Shown: positions 45,614-57,200, numbered from the stretch's first letter. The stretch is DNA of 64,000 nucleotides from Isoetes taiwanensis (GCA_021234155.1 JAJEKV010000052.1:8107358-8171357); one strand, 5' to 3'. Numbers and translations are program-made. Notes: a model not told the origin generated them from the letters alone.

Positions 45614-47695
45614 ATTAAAACAAGGTTGCTCGTCATGAGCTCTGAAGGAAGATATGTTCTGAAAACAGTTAAAGATAAGACTGGTAAAAGGTTCGTACAC
45701 TTTAATTTTTTCTCTAAATGTGTTGAGAAGATCAAGTTTACCCAGGTTTTTAAAGAAGTCATGATTAATTTTATGGGACAGCTGGGAGAGAATTTGTTTG
45801 AAAAAACTACCTTTGGGTGGAAATTTGCTGGCAGCTTAAAAAGCATGTTATATAAAACCAGAAACATTTTTGCACATGATGGTCCAGTACCTTGTCCATG
45901 TTCTGATCCTGATTTACAGAAATTTGTCTGTAAAGACATTGGGCACATTCGTACCACTGATCTAAACTTCGTGCACTGTAAAGCTCTCAGGAATATGCTT
46001 AAAGCAGGCCTTAACCATATCCCAGACAAGCCTTTTAGCTTGATACGATTTCGAAAGGAAATACAGGAAACTACGGATCTTTTTTTCTATGTGCGTAGAT
46101 TTGAGGTTCAGGAAATGGGCAAAAAATTGATTACAGACTGCAAAAATGAAATTGTTAAAAGAGCTTACAGGCTGGCCAAAGAATTTGTGAAAAAGAATCT
46201 GAAGAACAAGAAATTCCAAATTAATGACCCTATGGTGGTTAGCAGTATTAATTGGCTAACTGATAATGTATATGTGGCAGGCATTGATAAGGCCTCTAAC
46301 AATCCATCTTTTATCTGCCCTAAGCATGTCAGGGATGAAGCTTTAAACAGACTTAATAGTGATGACTTTTGCTGCATCAATATACAACCACAGGTTTTGG
46401 TCAACCAGATCAGGATGGATATTCATACCTTTTTGGGAGATAATGGTACAGAGCTAACTGATCTTCCCTATATGTTTGGTATTTTTAAAGCACACAAGGG
46501 CAATTATAGATGGATTACTTGTGCCCATGACACGATTTTTTCTAGCCTGGCATCAGTTATTGCGGCTTGCTTAAACTTGTTTGTGGATATCTGGCCATCC
46601 GTTTGTGAAGAAAAACTTTCCAAGTTTAACTTTTTTCAAAGGACTAAAATTAAAGCCTCATGGATTGTGCAATCCATTTATGATGTGACCTGCAATCTAC
46701 CAAAAGAAGTCAAGCATGTGTTTGTAGCAGATATCACCAAATGTTACGAAAACATTCCTTTGGAAGGAGAGTTAGGCATATGCCAGGTTATTAAGGAGGT
46801 TATTTCTTTGGCCTGGAATCTGCAAAGCAAAAGGCATAAAAAAATTATTCTCTGTTACAAAATTTTGGGTAACGGGCAGGTTATTGCATGTTGGAGAAAT
46901 TCTAAACCTGAAAGTGAGCAATGGACAAGTATTGACCAAGAAGGGTTTGTTAATATGAACCTTTGGCTGTTAATGAACTGTTTTATACAGATGGGTAATA
47001 AAATCTGGAGGCAAGCTAAAGGAATTCCTATGGGCTTTTCTTGTAGTCCAACATGGTGTAATTTGTATCTTGCTTGTTTAGAGTTGAAGTTTATACTCAA
47101 GCTGGTCAGAAAAGGAAAGTTTAAAGAAGCTGCCGCCTTTGCATATACTTTTCGTTACATGGATGACTTGCTCAGTATTAACAATGATTATATCAGAATT
47201 TTTCTTGGTTTGGAACATGATGCGGAATACGCAGACTCCGTTTATGACTTAGAGGTTCTAAAGATTCAAGATGAGACCTGTTATTGGGATAAAGGTTTTG
47301 GAAAGGATAACAAAGGCAGAATGGTAAATTTTCTTAATATGACCATCAAGGTTTTGGACCCTGTTCATGGAATTTTTGAAACATTTCATTACGATAAAAG
47401 GGATAAATTACCCTTTCCCATTTCTAAATATGTGGATGCTAGTGGTTGCAGACCATATTATTGGGCCAAAAATGTGATTATCTCCCAAATCATGCCACAC
47501 CTTTATGTGCATACTAATCCTGTTATGGCAGCTAAGGATCTGCAAAATCTGATGAGCAGCTTTATTGCGAAAGGGTTCGCTGAAAAGGATATACAATACA
47601 CGGTTCTAAATGCACTAAAAAAAGGAGTATTTCCTGGGCTAAACTTTGATACCAGCACTGTTATCAGGATTATCAACTCCAACAGGTACCTCTAG
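45614..47695 (+). CDS. Penelope-like reverse transcriptase, intact frame
   Basis: Open for 689 codons from 45626 (first ATG 45635) to TAG at 47695, preceded by an acceptor at 45613. Numbering from 45626: Cys cluster CPCSD near 90-94 and C102, then GHIRTTDLNFVHCKALRNML (106-125), typical of Penelope elements; FKAHKGNYRWITCAH (287-301), the Penelope KxHK..RxI motif; motif A FVADITKCYENIP (366-378, catalytic D369); motif B KGIPMGFSCSPTWCNLYLA (465-483); motif C RYMDDLLSI (510-518, catalytic D513, D514); VNFLNMTI (567-574). The enzyme copies the element RNA. The protein ends soon after the thumb, without the C-terminal GIY-YIG nuclease of many Penelope elements. Telomerase is excluded by lack of its T motif and N-terminal domains. 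Confidence 0.88.
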   Translation: MKTRLLVMSSEGRYVLKTVKDKTGKRFVHFNFFSKCVEKIKFTQVFKEVMINFMGQLGENLFEKTTFGWKFAGSLKSMLYKTRNIFAHDGPVPCPCSDPDLQKFVCKDIGHIRTTDLNFVHCKALRNMLKAGLNHIPDKPFSLIRFRKEIQETTDLFFYVRRFEVQEMGKKLITDCKNEIVKRAYRLAKEFVKKNLKNKKFQINDPMVVSSINWLTDNVYVAGIDKASNNPSFICPKHVRDEALNRLNSDDFCCINIQPQVLVNQIRMDIHTFLGDNGTELTDLPYMFGIFKAHKGNYRWITCAHDTIFSSLASVIAACLNLFVDIWPSVCEEKLSKFNFFQRTKIKASWIVQSIYDVTCNLPKEVKHVFVADITKCYENIPLEGELGICQVIKEVISLAWNLQSKRHKKIILCYKILGNGQVIACWRNSKPESEQWTSIDQEGFVNMNLWLLMNCFIQMGNKIWRQAKGIPMGFSCSPTWCNLYLACLELKFILKLVRKGKFKEAAAFAYTFRYMDDLLSINNDYIRIFLGLEHDAEYADSVYDLEVLKIQDETCYWDKGFGKDNKGRMVNFLNMTIKVLDPVHGIFETFHYDKRDKLPFPISKYVDASGCRPYYWAKNVIISQIMPHLYVHTNPVMAAKDLQNLMSSFIAKGFAEKDIQYTVLNALKKGVFPGLNFDTSTVIRIINSNRYL

Positions 47696-47760
47696 TTCTT
47701 CGGAAAAAAGGTTAGTATTATTCTTCCTCTGTTTTATCTTAGTAGGTGGGTTGGGTCCTT

Positions 47761-47796
47761 ATGTAGTATAGGGACCCACCTAACCCTATACTACAT
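47761..47796 (+). terminator. Perfect 13-bp inverted repeat after the RT stop
   Basis: ATGTAGTATAGGG (47761-47773) and CCCTATACTACAT (47784-47796) pair perfectly around a 10-base loop. It lies 65 bases after the RT stop codon. Calling it a terminator is only a position-based guess; it may be an RNA 3'-end or packaging structure. Confidence 0.5.
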
Positions 47797-49038
47797 TTTG
47801 GAACATACGCCACCTTCCGGTAGGAGGCAGGCTATTTTTGTATATATATCTATATAAATATATATATATCCAATAGAACTGATTAGATCACCATTGTTAT
47901 GGGTTGGTTAAAGGGAAAACAGTGGCCATTGATAGATGTTTGGACCAGAATTTTGATTTGACATGAAAATATGCTGTTCTGACTACTTATTTATGCATGC
48001 TGGATTAATGGCAATCATGGAAGTTAAGTTGGTGCAATATTATTTAGCATTTTGTTTTATGAGCCCAAAGATTGATATTGTTTTAATATCTAGGCTTGTT
48101 TCTCCTGCTAGAGTTCAGATGGTTACAACCATTAAGGTCACTATGTTTGGCTATATCGAACAATTTATCATAAAAAAGCTATTGTCTAAGTTGGTATGCA
48201 GTAAAATACAGCTTTTAAAGTAGGCCTAAATGAAATATGTGGCAATTTAATGATATATGTTTGTAATGGTCTTGCTGGCACTAAAAAATATAATATCATG
48301 CATGGTTAAGGTTTGTTAAGTTTTGAGGGACTCCAATGTAACTATTTGTTCTTTTTGTTGTTGCCACTAGGTGGCATTCACCTAGTGGACCATACGGAAA
48401 TGTTAAGCTTAGTGGTGCATACGCATCTAAAAATATTTTATAATTGTGTTTGATTAGGTTTGCCTCTTATACAAGTTTGGGGCCAAGTAACACTTTTTAC
48501 TCGTGATTGTATTTCCTTTACAATATTTTATGAAGGAGAAGTTTTTAATACGTTTGAAGTATAAGCTTTGAGAAACTTTTGATAATTGATGGACCCTTTT
48601 TAATTTAAAAGCATGGTATGTCAAGTACATTGGTTAGCAAGATTGTATTTGTAAGGTTTTATCTTTTTCATATACACAACAAGTATCAGTATTTTACTTG
48701 ATTTGTTTCCTGTTACGTATTTTTAGATGTTAGAAAAATGTATGTCATTTTTAAGTTTTAGGGTTTTGCTTGCTTACCCTAAAGCAAACACTGAATGGGC
48801 GCCGGATGGCTCACGTCGCGACATGATGACAACGCAGGGCCGATTTATCAAGAGTCCCTTTCACAAGAATAGCCGTAAGCAAAAAGGGAAATTAAGGTGA
48901 ATGATTCTCTTTTCTTCTTTTTTATTTGGCCGGATTTATGTTATTCCAACCGCTGTAAGCAAAATTGTCCATATATATCCGCCCCTCGAACTCTCTTTTG
49001 CTTCCATTTTCATCCCGCATCGCCGCTTCGCCCCAGAT

Positions 49039-49460
49039 ATGTTCACAGATGCTTGTTGTTTCCATACCAACATGGGCAAGCCGTATGATCACAAAACAGT
49101 GATTTACCGTGAGCCAAAGCTCTTGGAATTGATAAGGAAGGCTTCGGTCTTTGATCTCAACTTACTTCCTCAAGCAGAGCGTAAGCTGGAAATGTGGCCA
49201 GCTGTTTCTCCACTCAAGCTTTTTGGGAAAGGGTTGTTGAGCGACAATACTATCGGGCCATTCCATCGGACTATCTTTTGTTCCCCATTAGGAAGAATCT
49301 AGCTCCTAGTGTTAAGTATTTCTTCTACGCCTGTTGGTGAAGGATCAAGTAAAGAAACACTGCATTGATGTCACACGATACTATATTGAGATCCCAAAGT
49401 AAACCGAGGACACAAATCCCGCTAGTGAAGATGATGTGTCAATTTAAAAATCGGGCCATA
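49039..49460 (+). pseudogene. Exon carried by the right repeat, two frameshifts
   Basis: The frame from ATG at 49039 reads MFTDACCFHTNMGKPYDHKT, then EPKLLELIRKASVFDLNLL and ERKLEMWPAVSPLK. It must shift near 49219 to continue as FWERVVERQYYRAIPSD, then PIRKNLAPSVKYFF, and shift again near 49330 before reaching DIEIPK at about 49380. After an in-frame TAA at 49399 the same phase gives TEDTNPASEDDVSI and TAA. The order matches the left copy and the 26-kb copy. No known domain. It is probably the N-terminal exon of the element's protein. Confidence 0.5.
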
Positions 49461-49582
49461 CGTTCCCCAACCAAAAGTTATTTAAAGGGCTTTTTATAGT
49501 GATTTTTTCATGAATTTATATCTATCTTTTGTTTTCTGGTATTTATCCTTAAGAATTTTTTGTTGGTGAAGGGCGAAGAGCC

Positions 49583-49675
49583 GAGTAAAATAATAGCTTA
49601 CTCCGTCATTGTATCTTTTACCTGCATCATGTGTTTAACTGATGCATGGTTTGCTGCAGGTAACCTATTTTACTC
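49583..49675 (+). promoter_or_regulatory. Conserved hairpin, copy 3
   Basis: GAGTAAAATA (49583-49592) pairs with TATTTTACTC (49666-49675). CAGGTAA (49657-49663) in the 3' arm is a candidate 5' splice site; upstream TTTTTTGTTGGTGAAG (49555-49570) could be the matching acceptor of a cassette exon of about 90 bases. Confidence 0.6.
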
Positions 49676-50434
49676 CTCCAACTTCTTTATGAATTTGTGG
49701 ATGTAATAGGAGCATACCGCATGATGGAGGTCTACTACCACATGTAGTATATAAATCTCAGAATCTGATCATTGTTATTTAGAATTTAAAAGTTGTCTAT
49801 CTTCAAAATTCTACCGGTAAGATATCTGGTACCTTTCAGACTGGTTATGCAGGCTTTTGCTGCATTTATGCCTGGTATATTTGTCTAAAATAGTGCTTGG
49901 AACAGATAATACATTATGTATTGAATAAAGCATTTTATGGCAATATTTATGGCTGCTCCTGTTTTGTCATCTCATCTCTTGTTGACTTTTTGGGAATGTA
50001 ATTGCACCATTGCTTTGTCATTTGTGTGCCAATGTATGCTCTTATATGCTCACTTAGTAGGGCTGTTTAAGCATTGTATATTCCTTTATGTGGCTTTAGG
50101 CATCTGCCTGATTAGATCTGTCTACTTGCATCTTGCTGAACACGTAGATGTATGCAATATCTTGGATCCTATTTCTGGATAAATATGCACTGCCATAAAT
50201 GATGTATGAACATATCTTTCATTGCATCTAAATATTTTTGGAATAATTTGCTATTTAGCCTAAACTCTTGCATGATTCTTTCCCTGATTTAGGGTATCTT
50301 ACTTCACTTTATCATATTGGGCAGTGGTTTTGGTCTTTTTGAATAAGATAAGATATGGATATTGATAAGTTTAATGCTTTGGATATGTGGTATTTCTTGA
50401 TCTTATTTTTTGGACATTGCTATTATTCTGTTTG

Positions 50435-50492
50435 GTCCCTAAGGCCCCCCTTCTTTAGGGACTGATAAGATTTTGGAAATCCTTTGGGATTT
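50435..50492 (+). promoter_or_regulatory. Two consecutive hairpins at the repeat end, copy 3
   Basis: GTCCCTAA (50435-50442) with TTAGGGAC (50455-50462), then AAATCC with GGATTT at about 50477-50492. Identical to copy 2. Confidence 0.6.
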
Positions 50493-50574
50493 GCAGGATC
50501 GGCCGGTTCATTCTGGGAATGGATCGGATTCTTATATATATATATATATACAAGTGTTTGTAATATGAGGGACT

Positions 50575-51375
50575 GCATAAAGCTCGAAGATCCTATGAAG
50601 ATTCTCCTAGATTCTATGAAGATTCTCTTAGATTCTCTAAAATTCCATCAAGATTCTCAAAACTTTTAGGAAGATTCCCCTAGATTCCCAAAGATTCTTA
50701 ATGCTCCATAAAGATTCCCCTAGATTCTTAAGATTCTATGGAGATTCCCCTAGATTTTATTAAGATTCCCAAGGATTCTCTAAAGATTTTCCTAGATTCC
50801 AAAAGAATACACCAAGATTCCTCTATATTCTCCAAGATTCTATCAAGATTCTCCTAGATTCTCTGAGATTTCATTAAGATTCCCATAGCTTCTTAAAGAT
50901 TTTCTGAAGATTCCTTTAGATTCTCCTAGATTCCCAAAGATCCATTTGAGACTCCCCTAAGATTCTCTTAAAGATTCTACTTAGATTTTAAAAAGAATAC
51001 CCCAAGATTCCTCTACTCCTCCAAGAGTCTATCAAGATTCTCCTAGACTTTTCTAGATTCTCTAAGATTCCAATAAGATTCCTTTAGGTTTTAAAGATTT
51101 TATCAAGATCCCCCTAGATTCCCAAAGAAGCTGAGATTTCTATAGATTCTCTGAGATTCCTCTAGTTCCAATAGATTCTACTAAGATTCCCCTAGACTCC
51201 CAAGATTACATCAATTTTCCTAGGTTCTTAAAGATTTTATCAAGATTCCATTAGATTCCCTTACATTCTCAAAAGATGCTCTCTTTGAGATTATCATAGA
51301 TTCCTTTCTAAGGTTCTCATGATATTCCTCCTCCTCGACTTCTAAGATCCTATAAAGATTATACTAAGATTCCCC
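50575..51375 (+). repeat. AGATTCT-type minisatellite after the element
   Basis: About 800 bases of short units such as AAGATTCTCCTAGATTCT and AAGATTCCCCTAGATTCCC, 15-25 bases long with drift. It starts 25 bases after the TA tract that ends the right repeat. Confidence 0.85.
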
Positions 51376-52319
51376 AACTTGCCATAGACTAAAAATCGCA
51401 TTATTAATTCCAAAAAAATTCTATTGCTCGGACCATGTTGGTCTAACCTAACAAAATAGTGTCAGCACCACTATTGGAAAGCTCTCGACGAGAGGAATCC
51501 AAGGCGTGAGTCCCACCTTCATCCGAATTTCACCGCTAGTTACTGCGGTTAGCGCAATTAAACAAAAAGAAGCTTCCTAGAATGTCCACTAATAAATGCT
51601 TTGCCACCCCATTACTTCTTTTTATTAATGAAAGTGTTTCACCTCACCTCCTTTTAAAAAAAACTAATTTAATATTAAAGAGTTAATGGCTAGGATTTAT
51701 GCTCACCTTTGATCCAATGGTTAAGAGACCGCTATACCAAATTCACTTTTGGCATCTTCCTTGCACTTTCCCATAAAAAATCATGGGCTGTGGATTTCGC
51801 TTCTTCCCTTTGATCCAACGGGTTCACTGTGGATAGTGTATGCCCCCATGTATGACTCATGTATGCCCCCATCAAAATCCAAGGGCTTGCTCACTTTACC
51901 CCCTCAACACCAACTTTATCCAAGGGCTAAGATCAAAAAATCATATCCGATATGCCATTTGTAACTACCCCCATGAGTTTCTATATACATATTAAGATAT
52001 ATATATTTTTTGTTTCCACGTGATTTGAATTTGAAATCACAGAGACGCCGCTTTGGCGTGACGCCGCCTTTTTCGCGACGCGAAATGTATAAGGTTTCGC
52101 TGCATCGCAACGCCCCAAAAAAAAAAAAAAAAAAAAAAGAAAAAAATCTCGCGCACTCCAGTTTTTACCGTTCGCTGCGACAAGCTTTTTATCGTTTATG
52201 TGATGTCATGCATCTTTTAATGCTAAATAATGATTTTTGACTTTTATAGGTCAGGAATTTGAATTTTGGTGTAATGCATGTGAACTCCTATCCCCCGTCT
52301 AAGGCATAAAAGTACCTCT
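51376..52319. other. Unassigned sequence with A-rich tract
   Basis: No gene recognised. A run of about 22 A residues at 52117-52138 follows a patch of GACGCC/GCGACGCG words (52041-52090), possibly the tail of a retroposed sequence. Confidence 0.35.
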
Positions 52320-52565
52320 TTTTGAAGCAAATAATGTGTTAGTGGCTGTATGATGAAATTAGGGCGATGCGCATGAAATTAGATGGAGAATTTCGGGAAT
52401 GTCTAAATGCATATATGACGATCGACTACAACCAGATATTTATAAAAGAGTGTTGAAATAAATGTGGATGTAGTAACAATTGTGGAAATCATATTGTGCA
52501 AAGAGGAATATGATATCAAATTACAGGTGACTATGAAGAGCACATGCAAAAATTCAAAAGTATTT
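52320..52565 (+). repeat. Second copy of the 34.4-kb spacer sequence
   Basis: Very close match to 34435-34682, starting TTTTGAAGCAAATAATGTGT and ending AAAAGTATTTTAC. Here it is not flanked by the 1.1-kb units. Confidence 0.85.
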
Positions 52566-52654
52566 TACTCTACTAAAGTACACCCATATACATCAAAATA
52601 TATCATAACACATGAACAACAAAAAACTAGATGAGGTTAAGCCAAACCATCTTT

Positions 52655-52900
52655 AAAGGAAGGAAGGAAGGAAGGAAGTATATTTTAACGTCCGCGGAGG
52701 CCAAAACTTGACCTATGAGACGGTACATGCAGTACACAAAGCAGATAAAACCACACCAAAAAGACAAATGCTACTATACGTGTCCCTACTACTTGATGAA
52801 AAACCTTGCACATGGGAGGAAAACTCTAGAGTAGGTCACGATCCCTTGTCCCCAGAAGGGATTCTCTTCACTCAGAGAGAGACTTGCAAAATGTGGTAGG
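52655..52900 (-). mobile_element. LINE-type 3' tail on the minus strand
   Basis: Read on the minus strand, GGCCTCCGCGGACG is followed by TTAAAATATA and a TTCC run (52657-52678 on plus as GGAA). This is the same terminal sequence and the same tetranucleotide tail as the LINE end at 3250-3302, in inverse orientation. The upstream UTR is not obviously related, so a SINE or a different LINE sharing the tail is possible. Confidence 0.6.
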
Positions 52901-53143
52901 ATGCAGACGCAACCATTGGCGATGCCGCCACTGATGCGTCAAAAGTCGCTAGAGCATATCTAAGATCGCTACATGTGTTGCTCTGATATGCGATATGTCA
53001 ACATTCTGCGCAGCATGGTGCTCATCCTCTACCGTCCGCGATGTGGCGTAACACCGCATAAGCCTTTCATGCCGAGGGATACCGGCCTCCACCGTAGTCC
53101 AACGACCTCGCTTCAATTCTCGAGATGATGGGGACTCTCGCCC

Positions 53144-54290
53144 TCACCTGGGTGGCAATAGCTCCTCGCTTTCCACATAGATACATGCTTTCAGCACCGG
53201 TAGGGCCATGTTCCAATGTTGATTAACTTTGCGGTGGTAGTGCTCGCTTAGGTTTACACGAAAGTGGTCACATCCACGAGCGGTGGCAAAGTGCTCATTC
53301 GTGTGTGCGTACCGCCCTCGGCACGTGCATAGCCACACCGCTTGTAGTCTATAGGATCACGCTATAAACTTCACTCGACAAGCAGCCTCCCCGCTATACC
53401 CTCTTTCGGGCCGTTGTGGTTTTGCAGTTAATAATAAAGTTCCTCGGGAAGATTTTGTGCATCCATGTCAGACCTTGTGGAAATATGTAAGATGTCTCAC
53501 AAGATAGCGAATGTTGCAATGTAACCCACCATATAGCAAAAATCCGGATAAGGCAAAATGCGTTCTCGATACCTAGGTCAGATGTTAAGAAGGCCTTTGC
53601 CTCTAGCTTTATCCTGTGTGTTCCTGTTAAATCGCTTAACTTTACAACAACAATATCACCGGGTTCAACGAAGTGCTCGAATGTGTGCTCTAATGGGCTC
53701 CAACACATAGGTCTATTCTCAGACAGCCTATTCTCGCATATAAGTACAACATGGAAATCGTCATTTTGTCGCGGGAGTGATTCTAATGGTGCCACGTGGC
53801 ATGCCCTTCCATAAGCCAATTCCGTGGAGGTTAATTTTACAGCCTACAACCGGTTTCACACACTAAACAACTTTTACATTGAAATTTTTAACACATTAAA
53901 AACTTAATGTTCACTACAATCACAGTTAAAGTTCAAATACGTCAATCACATTCAATTCCAATTCTGAACCATAGTTTCCAATTCAAGAAAACTGAACAAA
54001 GAGTTTTTACATTGAACAAGGAATCTAAAAAAACTCCAACACGTTAAAACTTTATTTAAAGAACAATGTAAAGATTAAGAACACAATAGAAACTTCATGA
54101 AGAACAATGCAAACTTCTTTTCGTGATCGGGGACACGTAGACTTCCAAGATCACACATATGATAGTTGAAAACCTGAAACATTAGAAAACAATAAATATA
54201 AATCATAAAATACATGATAGAAAATACATATGTACTTACATCAAATTGACCGCGATCCCAATTCCCTCGCCAATACCCCTCGCATTATCG
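53144..54290 (-). pseudogene. Minus-strand coding-like segments, family unknown
   Basis: Frames at 53819-53394 (contains VEPGDIVVVKLSDLTGTHR and RLSENRPMCWSPLEHTFEHF) and 53338-53144 (contains NLSEHYHRKVNQHWNMALP) have ordinary protein composition. Upstream on the same strand a piece after TTTCAG at about 54175 reads FNYHMCDLGSLRVPDHEKKF, and before it a segment ends at a good donor (GTAAGT at about 54240). They may be exons of one decayed gene or transposon protein. No motif allows a name, and neighbouring stops show damage. Confidence 0.35.
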
Positions 54291-57200
54291 CATCGCACAC
54301 TTAAACAATTCAATATTAGGAAAAATAAATAACTACTAATCAAAACAACTACTTACAACTGTCGCGAAAAATTCCTCGCAAGATCGTGATAAAGTACAAC
54401 TTCAATGATAACCTGTCAATCTTATTACCTTGAAACGCATTATTGCCACTGTTCCACGCATTGACACTACAACTGAAATATTTTCTTGAGGTATCGGATA
54501 ATGCCTAAAAATAGTATCCGTAGATCCTTACAATACTATCGCTTCATCTCACCGCACAACACTTCCATTAACATTACTAATATCCGCTAATTTAGTTTCC
54601 TCAACACTTGACTACGTACTAACCCTCAACTTGGACTACCCAATCCAGCATTTAAATTTCAACATTTAGACGAAAAGCATCAATCGTAAACCCAATGCAT
54701 CGAGGGACATCCATCCACGATGCATTTGGTAACGATGCCATTTTAATCATAGCTTTATATAACTGGATTCCTCAGACCAAGGATACATTCCAACCTCAAT
54801 GGGAACTCCACTCCTGGCTGCATATCTATTGCTGTTGAATCGCGAATCCTTATTATTAGTAAAATTTCCAACAATTCCCACACATGTTGTAAGCCATCTT
54901 CCGCGTACCAATTGGAAATGCTCTGCTAGATGTATGATTTGTATTGTACTGCATCTGCTCAGATTTCACAGATTGCCCGCAGTAAAGATGAAATCTTCCT
55001 CAATCTTATCCTTTTTGCATTTCAGAATATGTAAGTCTCAAGATGCCTCTCGTGTTTTCCACTACATCGTGCTCATATTCGACAAGTTACACTGGCTCAG
55101 CCTTACACTTGTTAATGCTCCCATTCCAATTCTTCTCGATGTTGTCTCAATATTCTATATACTTCTCACAAAAAAATCCATGCCAACATTAACTGAAAAG
55201 CCCACACCTTACGCAGTCCTCCCCCATAATCATCAAGAATCTAGTCATGCAATAAAAGCGTAATCTTTTTCGCACTGACGGAGTATTCACTGATGCATAG
55301 GCGCTAGGGCGCCCTTTTGTTCTATCAATTTAGGCACGCTATGTTCCATCAGAAGAAAACAAGCTTGTGGATCTAGAACAATACGCCCAACACCACTAGG
55401 AAAGCAACGAGCCCATTCGCGTATTCGCGCCAGCTGGCAACTCGCTCGCTTCCAGCACACACCGAGGAACTAGGGATCGGGCTTTTGCTTTTAGAAGCAT
55501 AGGCATCCAAACGAAGTCTTATTTCATATCTCACTGGGAGCTCCAAGAAATCAAATTGAAATTATCAGTATGGAAGAACAAAACCAATAATTGGCCGGAG
55601 CCGCAATCCCGTAATCCCCATAGGGAATCGCCTAAAAGGAAGCAAGGCAAAAAGAAGTTGTTCTAACTGAAAATCTCCTCGTCCGCAAGAAGCGTAGAAG
55701 AAAAACTGAAAGAGGTAATAGCTGATCTATTTCAATCTAAAATGTTTTGCATGAACCAAAAGTGGTCGATGCATTCAGAAAGTAGGCAAACAAGGAGGTA
55801 ATCGAATCTATCATTGTTAAATTTGAAAATGTGGCAGCTAAACAGAGTTCTAGCTCACCGCCACATCTTAAAGGACCCTAGGGTATCTAGATTGATAATG
55901 ATCTTACACCACCAAGTAGAAATGAGACTAAGGAAAATAAGGTGAAGCAAAGACAGTAGAAAAATGGAATGTGGACCTTCCTTAGAGGAGACACGTAGCT
56001 CTCTAACATAGCTAAATATAACTTAGATCGCATTAGTAATTTGACACCAAGGTATGTGTAGCCGAACATTGGGAGGCTTCACTTTTATTATTAAGTCCAT
56101 AGCTGCAAATGCATCTCTTCCAGCCAGAGCAGATGTATTAGTAGAAACTTGGGCACATGAAGCTTAATACCTTACTCTCTAACACTTGCTGTGTTTCGCA
56201 TACCAAAGACGAGAACATCGTGTTAGACGAGAGAGTGGGAGGGATAAGTATTGCTATGCTAAAAAAGAGATTGCCGCATTTAATAAGGTGATCAAAGTCT
56301 CCGAATATTTGCAATACATACCGGCTGTTACGGCGAAATAGAACATGTTTTCATGGCAATATACTATCTAGCAATTTCACAAAGATAAGCACAAGAGCAC
56401 AAAGTTTATCAAAACGTAGATCCATTTATGCATCTCTCAGCTCGACAAGTTTAAAATCTCTTCTCTTCTCTTCACACGTAAAAGGACTAGTAATCATGGG
56501 ATTCCACGCGGTAATGTGCATAAGCAAGTCTCTGGATTTGTAAGTCTCTTGATTTCAAAATACTAAACACATCCATTGTGGCTAGACGCTATGGTGTTTA
56601 GCATGGTGACTGAATCGGCAAATCCACTTCCACCTCCTCGATAAGGTCGGAAATACAATGGGTAAATATCTCCTTTCAATCGTAGTACTTAGACTTGCTT
56701 TATCTTAAATGGATGCAATAGATTCCCACATTCAGCTTTGCTACTCTAATACTACATCACTTAGGGAAAGTGTAGTAGATTGCCTCAATTAAAAAACACA
56801 TAAAGTGCAGAAGTTCATTTCAGATTTTTGGATTGATACATCAATTTCCTGAGCTCAACATTTCCCTGCTTTTCATTTAAAGTCCGTGGAGCAACAAAAA
56901 GAGATTGTGTTGTGGGAATAACAAGGCACATAAGAGAGAATTTGATTTGATTATGGGGAGTGGATGTATGCAACAAGTTCTGAAGAACTAGCACATGGGT
57001 TCCCATTTGGGGATGTCACGTAAATTACCGTGAGTACCTCAGGGAGAGGTCAGTTGAAAAGCTCTACGTAAACATTCTCCCAACCATTGCGGTTTCTAGA
57101 TAAGCTGTAGTTTGATACGCAAATTTTTCAAACGGCGAGGATTTGAAAAATAATAATACCTGAGAGCAAGAGAAACTATTCCCTCAACAAAAAATAAAGG

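Larger units (their letters stand above)
47835..50540 (+). repeat. Right direct repeat of the Penelope-like element
   Basis: Matches 40800-43237 in the same orientation. Longer because the left copy has several small deletions and a 22-base deletion near 42795. Ends at GGATCGGATTC followed by TA repeats (50530-50552). Confidence 0.85.
40800..50545 (+). mobile_element. Penelope-like retroelement with introns and long direct repeats
   Basis: An intact Penelope-type RT (45626-47695) and upstream coding exons are enclosed by direct repeats at about 40800-43237 and 47835-50540. Penelope-like elements are known for long direct repeats (pseudo-LTRs) and for keeping introns, both seen here. Order: repeat with a first coding exon and structured RNA; intron to about 43350; second coding exon 43351 to about 45000; intron with tandem repeats; RT exon from 45614; stem-loop; repeat. 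No GIY-YIG endonuclease was found after or before the RT, as in the endonuclease-less Athena and Coprina groups. The right end runs into TA repeats and a minisatellite. Confidence 0.8.

Noticed and set aside
54799-55263. 154-codon hydrophobic plus frame as a membrane protein
   Set aside because: Hydrophobicity fits T/C-rich random sequence; no start context, splice sites or motif.
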